From Palaemon carinicauda (lineage: Eukaryota > Arthropoda > Malacostraca > Decapoda > Palaemonidae): a DNA stretch of 64,000 nt. Numbering within the stretch: the first letter of the stretch is position 1; every line of letters starts with the position of its first letter. The stretch lies in the NCBI RefSeq assembly GCF_036898095.1, contig NC_090744.1, positions 13,235,143 through 13,299,142 of the forward strand, read 5' to 3'. The notes beneath the pieces were generated by a model. It was not told where the DNA came from. It did not search any database and saw only the letters and a program-made list of their open reading frames with translations. Both the position numbers and the translations under genes were made by a program. Positions 8,771 to 19,064 of this stretch are shown here, piece by piece.

Positions 8771-11333
8771 GAAAGGGCGGTATGAACCTCGTCGCAGGGG
8801 TATCAGCCACTGGTGAGCGATAAGTCTTGGGGACTGAGGTAGTAACCTTAGACTTACGAGCCGATGAGGCTACAAGATCGTGTGTGTCCTTTTGTATCAG
8901 GGCAGCAGACAAGTCCTTAACCAGCTCTTCAGGGAAGAGGAACTTCGAGAGCGGAGCAAAAAGGAGTTGTGACCTTTGGCAAGGTGTAATGCTGGAGGAA
9001 AGGAAGGTACACAGCTGTTCCCTTTTCTTCAAAACCCCTGATACAAACATCGACGCAATCTCACCAGATCCATCCCTAATGGCCTTATCCATGCAGGACA
9101 TTAATAGCATGGCAGAATCCTTGTCCGCAGGAGAGGTCTTCTTGCTGAGGGCCCCCAGGCACCAGTCAAGAAAGTTGAACATCTCAAATGCTCTAAACAG
9201 TCCTTTCAGTAAGTGATCAAGGTCTGAGAAGGTCCAGCAAACCTTAGAGCGCCTCATAGCAGTTCTCCGAGGCGAGTCCACCAGACTTGAGAAGTCAGCC
9301 TGGGCAGAGGCAGGTACTCCCAAGCCTGGTGCTTCTCCTGTGGCATACCAAACGCTCGCTTTCGAAGTGAGCTTGGTCGGCGGGAACATGAAAGAAGTCT
9401 TGCCTAGGTGTTGCTTAGACTGCAGCCACTCCCCTAAGATCCTTAATGCTCTCTTAGAGGACCTTGCTAGGACTAGCTTAGTATAGGAGGACTTAGCTTG
9501 TTGTAAGCCCAGCGAAAACTCAGATGGCGGAGAGCGGGGAATAGCAGAGACAAAGTGGTCTGGGTAAACCTCCCTAAGCAGAACCAAGACCTTACGAAAG
9601 TCAATAGACTGTGGAGAAGGCTTGGATTCATCCAAGTCTGATGAGGGATCCAGGTGTGCCTCCTCATCATCAGACGCCTCATCACCAGAGTGAAGCGAAG
9701 GTATCGGACAAGAATGCTGAACAGCAGAGTCAGAACGAGTAGGCACAATAGCAGTGGTTTTCTCTTCAAGTAACTGTTGAGGGAGAACCTGAGGCTCAGA
9801 CTGCAAAGGCTGAATAGCAGACGAAGCAGAAGGAAGGCGCATGGGTGGAGGAGGCTGACTCCTAGCATGAGCGGTTGAACCCAAGGATTGCGCTTGCTGA
9901 GCGGTTGGAGGAAGCGGAGTAGCAAGTTCCTGTTCCTGTGGTGTGAGCGGAGCGTAATGAGGTTGAGGCTGCGCAGAACAAGGTAAATGTCTCGCAAGCT
10001 GAGGCTCCTGAGGCACAAGGCCAAGGTGTAGTGGAGCTTGCCTTGTGGATGGTTGAGCTCGCTGCAGCGAGAGCTGAGGAGACAGACTCATGGACGGGAG
10101 AGGTTGTTGTACCTCAGCCAAGAGTTGCACCACTGGTGGAGCAGCAAAGGGAGGCGGAGGAAGAGAGGTATACTCCTCCTGATCCCATAGCAAAGGTTGC
10201 CTTAAAGAAGGCGGAGGCTGAACACCACTGGGAACAGCAAACTCAGACCGTGGCTCAACATCGTACGCCTGGCAGGTGGTACTGCGATCAGGCGGAGCAA
10301 GCGCAGGCGGAGCGAGCGCAGGCGGAGGGAGTGTAGGCGGAGGCGGAGGAGCAACACTCTCAGCCCGACACTCACGCATCAAGTCCGAAAGCTGTGCTTG
10401 CATGGACTGTAGTAGAGTCCACTTAGGGTCGACAGTCGAGCTCTGTTGTGGCAGAACCTTACTCCTCTTGGGCGGAGTGCAGTCGACAGATGACTGCGGC
10501 GAGTCAGAGCTGAGCCAATGACTGCAACCTGGCTGAGCACTCGCGGACTGGACTCTGCGTTTAAGTGGTCTCGAGACCTGAGACCAACGTTTCTTCCCTG
10601 ACAGATGATCAGCGGACGAGAAAAAGACGGGCTCAATCGTCTGCGGGTGGGAGTGACGGTCTTTGGAAGACACGCCCGCAACCACCGAGGAAACTTCTGT
10701 GCGCCTAACAAGGCCTGCCGAACCCTTATGCCCTTCGACATTGCTTCTCCCCTGGGCATGGGAGCTTGCAAGAGGTCCCGGACTGGGAGGACGACTGGCT
10801 CGCACAGAAGAATCCTCACGCACCACACTGGCACTGACACTAGCACTTGGCACTGCACTGACACTAGCACTCGTCACAGCACTGGCACTAACTCCACCCA
10901 CTGCACTCTTGACCTTAAGTTCCTTAACTTCGGCCATCAGAGACTTATGGTCACTTACCACTGACTCTACTTTATCGCCTAAGGCCTGAATAGCACGCAA
11001 AACAACAGACATATCAGGCGGAGGGCAAACAGTAGGTTCGGGGGTAGCCACTACAGGGGTAGGAAAAGGTAGGGGATCATGAGGTGAGGAAAACATTGAA
11101 GAGTGAGAAGAACTCCTCCTAACTCTACCTCTCTCTAACTTAGATGAATATTTTAAAAGACGGACAAATTCCAGTTCCGAAAGTCCGGCGCATTCCTCAC
11201 ATCGATTTTCTAACTGACAGGGCCTGTCCCTACAGTCAGAACAAGCGGTGTGAGGATCTACCGAGGCCTTCGGAATACGCCTATTGCAAGACCTACATCG
11301 TCTATGGGAGGGGGCTTGCGAAATGTCAGACAT
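8679..11333 (-). CDS. DIRS gag-like ORF1 protein (element B), 884 aa
   Basis: Same protein as in element A but lacking ten residues of the PPALA repeat. It has the same Cys/His-rich N-terminus, Pro/Gln-rich middle, helical core and basic C-terminus. ATG at 11331-11333. Its stop lies inside the RT frame. Confidence 0.8.
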   Translation of the reverse strand: MSDISQAPSHRRCRSCNRRIPKASVDPHTACSDCRDRPCQLENRCEECAGLSELEFVRLLKYSSKLERGRVRRSSSHSSMFSSPHDPLPFPTPVVATPEPTVCPPPDMSVVLRAIQALGDKVESVVSDHKSLMAEVKELKVKSAVGGVSASAVTSASVSAVPSASVSASVVREDSSVRASRPPSPGPLASSHAQGRSNVEGHKGSAGLVRRTEVSSVVAGVSSKDRHSHPQTIEPVFFSSADHLSGKKRWSQVSRPLKRRVQSASAQPGCSHWLSSDSPQSSVDCTPPKRSKVLPQQSSTVDPKWTLLQSMQAQLSDLMRECRAESVAPPPPPTLPPPALAPPALAPPDRSTTCQAYDVEPRSEFAVPSGVQPPPSLRQPLLWDQEEYTSLPPPPFAAPPVVQLLAEVQQPLPSMSLSPQLSLQRAQPSTRQAPLHLGLVPQEPQLARHLPCSAQPQPHYAPLTPQEQELATPLPPTAQQAQSLGSTAHARSQPPPPMRLPSASSAIQPLQSEPQVLPQQLLEEKTTAIVPTRSDSAVQHSCPIPSLHSGDEASDDEEAHLDPSSDLDESKPSPQSIDFRKVLVLLREVYPDHFVSAIPRSPPSEFSLGLQQAKSSYTKLVLARSSKRALRILGEWLQSKQHLGKTSFMFPPTKLTSKASVWYATGEAPGLGVPASAQADFSSLVDSPRRTAMRRSKVCWTFSDLDHLLKGLFRAFEMFNFLDWCLGALSKKTSPADKDSAMLLMSCMDKAIRDGSGEIASMFVSGVLKKREQLCTFLSSSITPCQRSQLLFAPLSKFLFPEELVKDLSAALIQKDTHDLVASSARKSKVTTSVPKTYRSPVADTPATRFIPPFRGRAPSRGSSRPDSFRSKSRKGSRTSKGKH

Positions 11334-11543
11334 CTTGAATCCAAAGAGTTAGCCAAAGGGGTTTCCAAAATCAAGCAAAAGATCGTTAACCGTTAATCAG
11401 GACTATATAAAAGCTATCTAGCTAATATAAGAAGGTTTCCAGTAATGCGACAGCCGAAATCTGAGAGAATACTTCACCAATTAGCCGTGAACAAACTCGA
11501 AGATCATAAGCGTATCCCAGAACGTCTTGCCGGAAGCACGACA

Positions 11544-11715
11544 GAGGAATAATTGAGGAGGTGTCAACAAGAAGTACTTGAGTACCTGGCCACAGGTGGC
11601 GCTGGTAAGTACACCCCCTTCTAGTATTGTGATAGCTGGCGTATCCCTCCATAGAATTCTGTCGGGCAACGGAGTTGACAGCTACATGATTATCGGGTAA
11701 GTTTAATATTGAAAA
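11544..11715 (-). repeat. Right (5') inverted terminal repeat of element B
   Basis: Identical to 4649-4820. Ends ATTGAAAA at 11715, directly followed by host sequence TTATTTAATAATG, which at the second locus starts at 50642. Confidence 0.9.
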
Positions 11716-13106
11716 TTATTTAATAATGATGTAGTTCTTTACTCCAGAAATCAAATATAAACTTTGGTATAAAATACTGTATGAAAAAAAGTATATGCTA
11801 AACATTTCATGAAAGAAAATCATTATGAAATAACATGAAATGGATATAGTGACCTTCATACTGATAAGCCCTTTTGACATTACAGTAACCCTTTTACCCC
11901 CAATGGACGTAGTGGTACGTTTCACAAAGCTCATCCCTTTATCCACAATGGACGTAGTGGTACGTTTCACAAAACTCATCCCTTTACCCACAATGGACGT
12001 ACTGGTACGTTTCACAAAACTCATCCCTTTACCCCCATGGACGTACTGGTAAGCCTTTGCAAAAAACTGCTATTTACATTTTTTTGCATATTTTTGATAA
12101 CTTTATGAGAAACTTCAGGCATTTTCCAAAACAATGAGACCAACCTGACCTCTCTATGACAAAAATTAAGGCTGTTAAAGGAATTAAAAAAAAAATATAT
12201 TGCAAAATGTGCTTGAAAAAGAAAATGCCTAGGGGTTAAGGGTTGGAAATTTCCAAATAGCTTGGGGGTAAAAGGGTTAATACTCCCTCTTGGCATGTCA
12301 GTTCCAACTTTAGGTCAGTCTACTAAAATAAAATCTTAGTTAAGTAGTTTTATAAGTGTACTTTACAGTACTGTACTTCACACAGAAGCTTATTACTGTA
12401 TACAGATTATATAAAATGATAGCAGATAAGTAATGAAAGTCCTCAACTTAAAAACTTAATAGGTTCCAAGAACCCATCTGTAAGTCTAATTTTGCTACAT
12501 TTTGTCCTAGGGTAGACCTAACCTAACTCACAGGCCTATGATTTTCAGCTGCAAAACTCAACATATAGTCCAATTTCATATTGTAATTGCCGTCTTGGTT
12601 ACGGCATTAAATGGAAAAATTTTGTTCAATTACAGTATTTCATTATGAACTTTTTATGCAATATCCGAGATTTAGAAATTCATTTGAATTTGCGTTTGTA
12701 TATCTGGATGTTTGTAAGTTCAGAGCCCTTTATAGAGTGAAAATCAACTTACATCGGGTCTCTTGGAAACCAATTAACTACATGGAAGAGTATATTACCA
12801 TACCTGGAAAAGCTCTGTGTTTGGAAAGTGTCCGAGCAACAGGATTAACGAGCAGACCGTGCAAGACGCTATCTAATCCACCTCAGTCGAACCACTTAGT
12901 TTCTCGGGCATCCTCAAAGAAGATGGATCATTCAGATTTACCAAGATTGATTGAAGATTGTTATCAAGTATAAACAAGTACATAAGAAAAGACTCTTTAC
13001 TAATAAAATTACTAACAAAATAACAGAGGCACAAGAATAAAAAATCTGAACATCATTTTAGGGTTATGAAAATGACCATACCTGTTGAAATTACATAAAA
13101 ATATTA
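11716..13106. other. Host flank, copy 1 of duplicated locus (segment 2)
   Basis: Matches 50642-52031 at roughly 99 percent with scattered single-base differences. It contains a small palindromic DNA element (11886-12280). It holds a short open frame at 12611-12973 that is cut by a TCA to TGA change in the other copy, so I do not call a gene. AT-rich. Confidence 0.85.
11886..12280. mobile_element. Small palindromic DNA element (MITE-like), family M, copy 1
   Basis: Ends are inverted repeats: TAACCCTTTTACCCCCA at the left, TTGGGGGTAAAAGGGTTA at the right. The inside has about four 45-bp tandem units containing GGACGTA and GTACGTTTCACAAA, then a conserved AT-rich part. No coding capacity. Five occurrences of this family lie in the window, two of them (here and 50812) being the same insertion in the duplicated locus. 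Confidence 0.75.
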
Positions 13107-13382
13107 TTTCTGGGCTCGAACCTGTGCCGCCCAGTGAATAAGCTCCATTTAGCACTTATTCTTAGGTAATTTACTGCTAAATATACCAGAGAAAAAATGT
13201 AAAGGAGTGCTAGGTTAACTAGCTCGCTCACCTATTGGTGTCGGTATAAAATTGGGCGTATATTCCAGAGGTCCCGCACTATTTAGATTAATCCACGACA
13301 GAGAACCCCAATAGAGGAGAGCCGTTCAACCTCACTCGGTACTACTACAATGCATCCGCTCAGAACTCAACTCCTTTTAGCA
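13107..13382 (+). repeat. Left inverted terminal repeat of element P
   Basis: Inverted copy of 20461-20766. The outermost bases (TTTCTGGGCTCGAACC) differ from the right end, and the inner ~250 bp match closely, including CCTGTGCCGCCCAGTGAAT. Confidence 0.92.
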
Positions 13383-14587
13383 CAACGTTCAAAGTAACCC
13401 GCTTTTTCTCTGGTGCTCTCGCTTTTGGATATTTTCTAGTGAATTATGGCTTCTTCGTCGGTTTCCCAGGAGACACCGTCTAAGTTAAGTACCAAGCTGG
13501 ATTTTACTGTGTTTTGAGCAACCTAGATCGTTTAATATTTATATTATAGGAGTTTATTCTCTTCGTTCATACCGATCTTGCTTGATTTCACTACAGTTGG
13601 TACTCCTGTTTTTGAGAGCTTTTAATTTTCACTTGCGGTGTTACTATGTGTATTATTTTTATTATCAAATATTATTTGTTATCGTGAATATTCATTATTT
13701 AGCGATTAGAATCCTCGTGGTTCAATTTTTGGGCCGATATCATTTACGTATCGCTATGGCTGCCGACCGTGCTAAGGCGGCAATGTTATTTTAGCCATCA
13801 GGTGTGTCTTTTGTGATTTAATTATTTATGTTGCATGCCTTGCCCAAAAATTTTCAATGTGTTTATTCATATATTTAACGCTATTATTATTATTATAATG
13901 AATATTTGTGCCATTACTCCGTTTGATCTGTCTGATTGGGGATCGTCAGTTGGTAGCCCTGCTGCCTCGTATCACGTGATCCTCCCCCACGCTCCCCCTC
14001 TAGCTAGGTGGGAGGCTAGGCTTCCCCCCCCTCCACTAAGGGACCGTTGCCTTCCCTCCTTTTAGAGGGGGTAGTTAAGTGTTTATGGACTTTGTCCTCC
14101 GGGTGGCCCGGCGGTTTAGTCTCTGTCTAGTCTGGTTGGCCACCGGTCTACAGAGTTGGATCCCGGTGTACCCTATTTTATATTCACTTTTCATTCTGGC
14201 TTATGTTATACGAAACCCTCCGGGTTCGATTGGCAGTTCTTAGTTACAGTTCCGCCCCCCTATTATTTTATAACATTTCCTATGATGATTATATATGACA
14301 GATCACTACCCCGGAGTCCCTAAAGGAATTGGTATTGAATATACCTTTATTTCCCGGCCCGGGGTCTACCCCACCCCGGGAAATCAGACACTATGTGTCT
14401 TAATTCCTTGTTTTTGCATCCTTTTTTATGCTCCCGGCTTGACCGGAATGGATGGCTATACTTTAGTTTCAAGTTAGACTTATGTTTAGGCCCGGGACCC
14501 CCGGTCCCGCCCCTATGTAAGAATATTATAGTTAAGCTCTAACCTTGCGTTAGACCTATGTTAGGCCCGGGTCCTCCGGACCCGCCC

Positions 14588-14651
<64 letters not shown>

Positions 14652-14871
14652 ATTTTATTTTTTACAGTCTAATCTTGTGTTAGACCTATTTTAGGCCCTA
14701 CTTAAAAGAATAGTATAGTTAAACTCTATTCTTGTGTTAGACCTATGTTAGGCCACTTATAGAATAGTAGTTAGGCTCTAATCTTGTGTTAGACCTATGT
14801 TAGGCCCGGGTCCTCCAGACCCGCCCCTAATTAAGAGAATTACAGTTTCTCATATACTATTCTTTTTACAG
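13383..14871 (+). other. 5' leader of element P
   Basis: About 1.5 kb without a convincing protein. Its 3' part (14480-14835) is a degenerate tandem repeat. The last bases before the gag ATG read TTCTTTTTACAG, a good splice acceptor, so an intron in the 5' untranslated region is likely. A short open frame starting at ATG 13446 stops after some 24 codons and does not continue in frame into gag. Confidence 0.5.
14480..14835 (+). repeat. Tandem repeat in leader of element P, with a 60-bp poly(A) run
   Basis: About five imperfect units around TTAGACCTATGTTAGGCCC, most with GGGTCCTCCGGACCCGCCCC. An uninterrupted run of 60 A residues occupies 14590-14649 inside one unit. The homopolymer length may not be reliable in the assembly. 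Confidence 0.8.
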
Positions 14872-17230
14872 ATGGTGCATTGTCTGACGCCGGCCTGTGC
14901 AGCTGTTCTGCACCAGCCTTGTGGCCACTCCGTCTGCCGATCTCACGCCCCTTGTGGGGTTCAACTGGAAGACGTTGTGGTATGGCACCCGGATAACTGT
15001 GTGATTTGCTTCGACCTCATCACTACCCTTGGTTCTGACTCGGTGAGTCCCGTTGGCTATATTGCCTTCTTATTTTATTTACTATTAGTAAGATATCTAT
15101 GGTCTTGAAGGATCATTGGGAGTTTCCCTTTTATAATTCCCACTATTATTTCAGGCATCCCCGGAGCAAAAGTCTGCGGCTCGGGCCACACTGAAGGTGT
15201 GGGTTGGTGGTTTTGCCCGGAATGTAAAGTCTAAGCGGCCGTACGTCCTATCTGAGGACTACTGCACCATGGTTTACCCCAACGCCAAGTCTTCAGCTGC
15301 TGTGGCTAGGCATGTGGCAGCTCCCATCATTGCCCACATTGATGCCACTATAACGGGTCTCATCGACCCAGAGCAAGATCCATCGGACGCCCCCGGAGGT
15401 CTGGAGGACAATGTTGCCTCCATGAACCTGGACGTCGAACCAATGTTGCTAGACGAGCCGGATACAGGTAGGGTGGTAAGTGAGGCAGGTGTGTCCGGCG
15501 CTGAGATTCCTATCCTCAGCCCCGCTCTTTCTTCTTCTTCTGATCGCTCTTCCTTTCTTGGATTTTCTGGGGACCGTGATTCGTCTCAACGTTCATACCC
15601 GGTTCCCCCTAAGGATAAGTCTACTTCAAGGACCTTACCCAAAGCTCGCAAGCCTCACAAGACTTCTCATGGCTCTAAACCTGGTACAAACCCGTCTTCA
15701 AAGACCTCTGGTTCCTCCTCTAAGTCTCACGACCCGGGAGTTCCTTCCGCCCCTCCTGCTGCTAGCCCGGGCCTTTCCGAATCAGCTATGCTTCGCATCG
15801 TGTCGGAGATGCAGGAAAAGTTGGTTTCGGAGATGCAGTCGAGGATGGACACGATGTTCTCTAACTTCGGTCAGAGAATTGGGGCCTTAGAGCAAGGAGC
15901 TCCGGAGAGAGTCCAAAGCTCTCTCATACCGGATGCCTCTAAGCTCCCGCCGTTTGCCAAGAACAACCCCTGGCGGATGGCTCTTCATTCCCCGTTCTCA
16001 GACGGAATGTTGACTCTGGAGGGCCTTGGCACTCGCCCTCTAGAGGACTTTGAATTCTTTCCTCCGGGTCTGGCATTTCCATTTCATGGTTATGCCAGAC
16101 TTACCGAGGAAGCTTTAGTCCGATTAGACAAGGTCCCCAAAGAGACGGTCATCTTCCCGAAGGAGCAAGCCCAATCTGTTTGGGCCAGATTTTTGAATGA
16201 CATCGGCTGCACTAACACCATGCTGACGCCTCATAAAAGCTCCTTTACGATGTTCTTAATGGACAAGAACACCTTGACTCCATGCGTCAATAAGGTGGCA
16301 GAGCTTGCCTTTCAATATGCTCTGGAGGAGAAGCCCTTGCCTCCCATCCGAGAGGTGGATCCAATCTCCCTCCTTCTTCCCTCAGGTATTGAGTGTTGGG
16401 ACAACGTCCATACCACCTTTACCTCCGGCAAGCTTGCAGCAGACTGTGCCTCAGTCTTGTTTAGTGAGAAGCTTCCCCGTCTCCCGGAATCTCTCATTAA
16501 ACAGGAATATGATTCCCGCCTACGTGTTGGCCGTACTCTAAACCTGGCCACATCCACGGAGTCGATAGCCTTGACTTACGATACGGAGAGTATTTTTAAG
16601 TCTCTCAACAAGGCTACGCTACAGTCGTTATATTATGACTTATATGACTTTGCTACTGCTAAACGCAGATGTCGCAAGCATGTTCTAGCTGAGGCGACGA
16701 TTAGGCATGAACCTAATAAACTCATCCGGTCCTCCTGTTGGGGTTCAAATCTCTTCCCCGAGGATCTCGTAGAGGAAGTCTTGGCGGAGGCCACTAGGGT
16801 TAATCAGAGCCTTAAAGCCCGTTGGGGTTTGACCCCTAAACGCAAGTATGACCCCGCAAATTATCAAGCCCGGGGTAGGAAGAAGCTTAGACCATATACC
16901 TCCACCCAGTTCAGGCAACAACAGAGTGCTTCATCCAACTTCCGGCTGCCTCTTCCTCCATCTTCTGTTGCCCCTGCACAGCCTTCCACCTCTCGGGCTC
17001 CTTCGGATGACTATGTCACCGTTCTGCTACCTAAGAGCCAGCTTTCTGGTGCCTCCGCCACTTCCCCTGCCTTTAACCAGTCCTACGAGGCTCATAGCTC
17101 TTCCCAGAGTTATGGTAGAGGTAGAGGCTACCACCGTGGCTCTAACCAGAACAAAGGCAGGGGAAGAGCCTTTCGCAGAGGAAAGAACTTCCGAGGCGGA
17201 CGTGGAGGCAACTCCTCAAACCAATACTGA
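14872..17230 (+). CDS. DIRS gag-like protein (element P), two exons 14872-15042 and 15155-17230
   Basis: The frame opened by GTG at 15197 lacks an ATG. Joining exon 14872-15042 to 15155 across a GT-AG intron (donor TCG|GTGAGT, acceptor TTATTTCAG|GCA, phase 0) gives an ATG-initiated protein of about 748 aa. The added N-terminus is Cys/His-rich (H19-x2-C22-x2-H25-x2-C28 and CxxC at 43-46 followed by Leu49). This resembles the layout at the gag N-terminus of A/B, which supports the splice. The rest has a Ser-rich linker, a heptad-like segment, a conserved core and an RG/RGG-rich tail suited to nucleic-acid binding. The intron was inferred by eye. Confidence 0.7.
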
Positions 17231-19064
17231 GGTGCAGCAGGTAGGGGGGAGGCTCTATGCCTTCCGCAACAAATGGAGGTTCAGTCCCTGGGCGTTCAGT
17301 ATCATCTCCAAGGGACTAGGGTGGAGTTGGATTCAAGGACCTCCTCCTCCGAACAAATTTCGTCAACATTCCACTCCGGACCTGGTCGAATTTGTCCAGG
17401 AACTTTTACAAAAGAATGCCATACAAGAAACGAAACATCTGAAGTTTCAAGGTCGGCTGTTCAGTGTTCCGAAGAAGGATTCAGACAAGAGAAGAGTGAT
17501 TCTAGATCTATCCCTTCTCAACTTGTCCATTCAATGCGACAAGTTTCGAATGCTTACCGTCTCGCAGGTGCGGACCTTACTTCCCCGTGGGGCCGTCACC
17601 ACCTCTATCGATCTTACAGACGCCTACTATCACGTCCCGATAGCGAGACACTTCCGTCCGTACCTAGGCTTTCGCTTAGGGGACAAAAGTTACTCCTTCA
17701 AGGTGATGCCTTTCGGGCTCAACATTGCCCCAAGGATCTTCACAAAGCTAGCAGAAGTCGCTGTTCAGGAACTCAGGAATCAAGGGATTCAAGTAGTAGC
17801 CTATCTGGACGACTGGCTCATTTGGTCAGACACCTCCCAAAATTGCCTAAAAGCCACTCACAAAGTCATCCATTATCTTCAATCTCTAGGCTTCCAGATC
17901 AACTTCAAGAAGTCCCGTCTTCTTCCAAAATCGAAGTTCCAATGGCTCGGCCTGCAATGGGATCTTATATCTCATACTCTGTGTCTTCCCAGACCCAAGA
18001 GGTTAGAGATTGCAAGAAACACCAAACGCTTTCTCAAAGACAAAGTAAGTTCCAGACGGCTTCAAGAGAAGATTCTGGGTTCCCTTCAGTTTGCCTCAGT
18101 GACGGATCTTCTTCTGAAGGCAAAATTGAAAGATATCAATCGTGTCTGGCGTTCGAGGGCGAACCGGAAGCTCCGGGACAGGAAAGTCCGCCTTCCTCCC
18201 ATTCTACGGGAAAGACTTCTTCCTTGGACAAGAGCAAACAGTCTGTCAAAGTCAGTTCCCCTTCGATTTCCGCCCCCGGAATTAATCATTCACACAGACG
18301 CATCCCTATCAGGTTGGGGCGGCTATTCTCAGCTCAAGAAAGTTCAAGGTCTTTGGACTCCCTTGTTCCGCCATTTTCACATCAATGTGCTAGAGGCCAT
18401 GGCAGTTCTTCTAACCCTGAAACGTCTCGCTCTTCCCAAGAAACAACACCTTCGTCTGGTCCTCGACAGCGAAGTGGTGGTCCGCTGCCTCAACAGAGGC
18501 GGGTCAAAGTCAGGGCCTCTGAACCATGTTCTAATAGCCATATTCTCCCTAGCAGCCTCGAACCGTTGGCATCTTTCAGCTGTCCACCTGGCGGGAGTCC
18601 GGAATGTAGTGGCAGACGCCCTGTCCCGGACCTCCCCTCTAGAATCGGAATGGTCACTCGATCTAAAGTCATTTCGGTGGATTCTCTCTCAGGTTCCCGG
18701 TCTCCAAGTGGACCTCTTCGCCACGGAATCCAACCACAAATTGAGAGTATATGTGGCTCCCAATCTAGACCCTCAGGCTTACGCCACAGACGCCATGTCA
18801 CAGAATTGGGACAACTGGGAAAAGATTTATCTCTTTCCCCCGGTGAATCTTTTGCTGAAAGTTCTAGACAAACTGAGATCCTTCAAGGGACAAGTAGCCT
18901 TGGTCGCACCCAACTGGCCCAAGAGCAACTGGTATCCTCTCCTGCGGGAGTTGAGACTATACCCTCACCCGATACCCAATCCGGTTCTGTCTCAGATAGT
19001 ACAAACACGCGTTGTGTACGCTTTCTCAAACATTCAGAGCGCCCTAACTTTATGGACTTTATGA
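16848..19064 (+). CDS. DIRS reverse transcriptase/RNase H/methyltransferase-like protein (element P)
   Basis: Enzymatic homology starts near residue 129 (17232), just after the gag stop; the upstream part overlaps gag in the +1 frame and is probably not independent coding. RT motif A SIDLTDAYYHV (Asp255), YLDD at 319-322. RNase H: Asp484 in HTDAS, Glu516 in VLEAM, Asp540 in VLDSE, Asp590 in VVADALSR. A methyltransferase-like region follows with VDLFATES and LFPPV at 662-666. The frame relation to gag is +1, as in A/B. All catalytic residues are present. Confidence 0.88.
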   Translation: MTPQIIKPGVGRSLDHIPPPSSGNNRVLHPTSGCLFLHLLLPLHSLPPLGLLRMTMSPFCYLRASFLVPPPLPLPLTSPTRLIALPRVMVEVEATTVALTRTKAGEEPFAEERTSEADVEATPQTNTEVQQVGGRLYAFRNKWRFSPWAFSIISKGLGWSWIQGPPPPNKFRQHSTPDLVEFVQELLQKNAIQETKHLKFQGRLFSVPKKDSDKRRVILDLSLLNLSIQCDKFRMLTVSQVRTLLPRGAVTTSIDLTDAYYHVPIARHFRPYLGFRLGDKSYSFKVMPFGLNIAPRIFTKLAEVAVQELRNQGIQVVAYLDDWLIWSDTSQNCLKATHKVIHYLQSLGFQINFKKSRLLPKSKFQWLGLQWDLISHTLCLPRPKRLEIARNTKRFLKDKVSSRRLQEKILGSLQFASVTDLLLKAKLKDINRVWRSRANRKLRDRKVRLPPILRERLLPWTRANSLSKSVPLRFPPPELIIHTDASLSGWGGYSQLKKVQGLWTPLFRHFHINVLEAMAVLLTLKRLALPKKQHLRLVLDSEVVVRCLNRGGSKSGPLNHVLIAIFSLAASNRWHLSAVHLAGVRNVVADALSRTSPLESEWSLDLKSFRWILSQVPGLQVDLFATESNHKLRVYVAPNLDPQAYATDAMSQNWDNWEKIYLFPPVNLLLKVLDKLRSFKGQVALVAPNWPKSNWYPLLRELRLYPHPIPNPVLSQIVQTRVVYAFSNIQSALTLWTL

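Larger units (their letters stand above)
4993..11715 (-). mobile_element. DIRS-type retrotransposon, element B, complete
   Basis: A full-length element of about 6.7 kb in the order 5'-ITR (11544-11715), leader, gag, RT/RNase H/MT, tyrosine recombinase, 3' spacer, internal complementary region (5231-5322), 3'-ITR (4993-5187)-3' on the minus strand. All three frames are open with key residues present, so it looks autonomous and young. Comparison with the empty site at 50641/50642 shows a clean insertion: flank ending CACAAATT on the left, flank TTATTTAATAATG on the right, no target duplication. This is as expected for recombinase-mediated integration rather than DDE integrase. Confidence 0.93.

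Noticed and set aside
11716..12024. 102-codon minus frame SFVKRTTTSI repeated
   Set aside because: Encoded by the tandem repeats of a family M element and present in a broken form in other copies.
14100..14240. Possible tRNA-like B box (GGGTTCGATTGG) in the leader of element P
   Set aside because: No matching A box or cloverleaf at the right distance.
17273..19051. N-terminal two thirds of the long plus-strand frame ending in the element P recombinase
   Set aside because: Ser/Arg-rich shadow of the RT gene; no recombinase features before about 19050.
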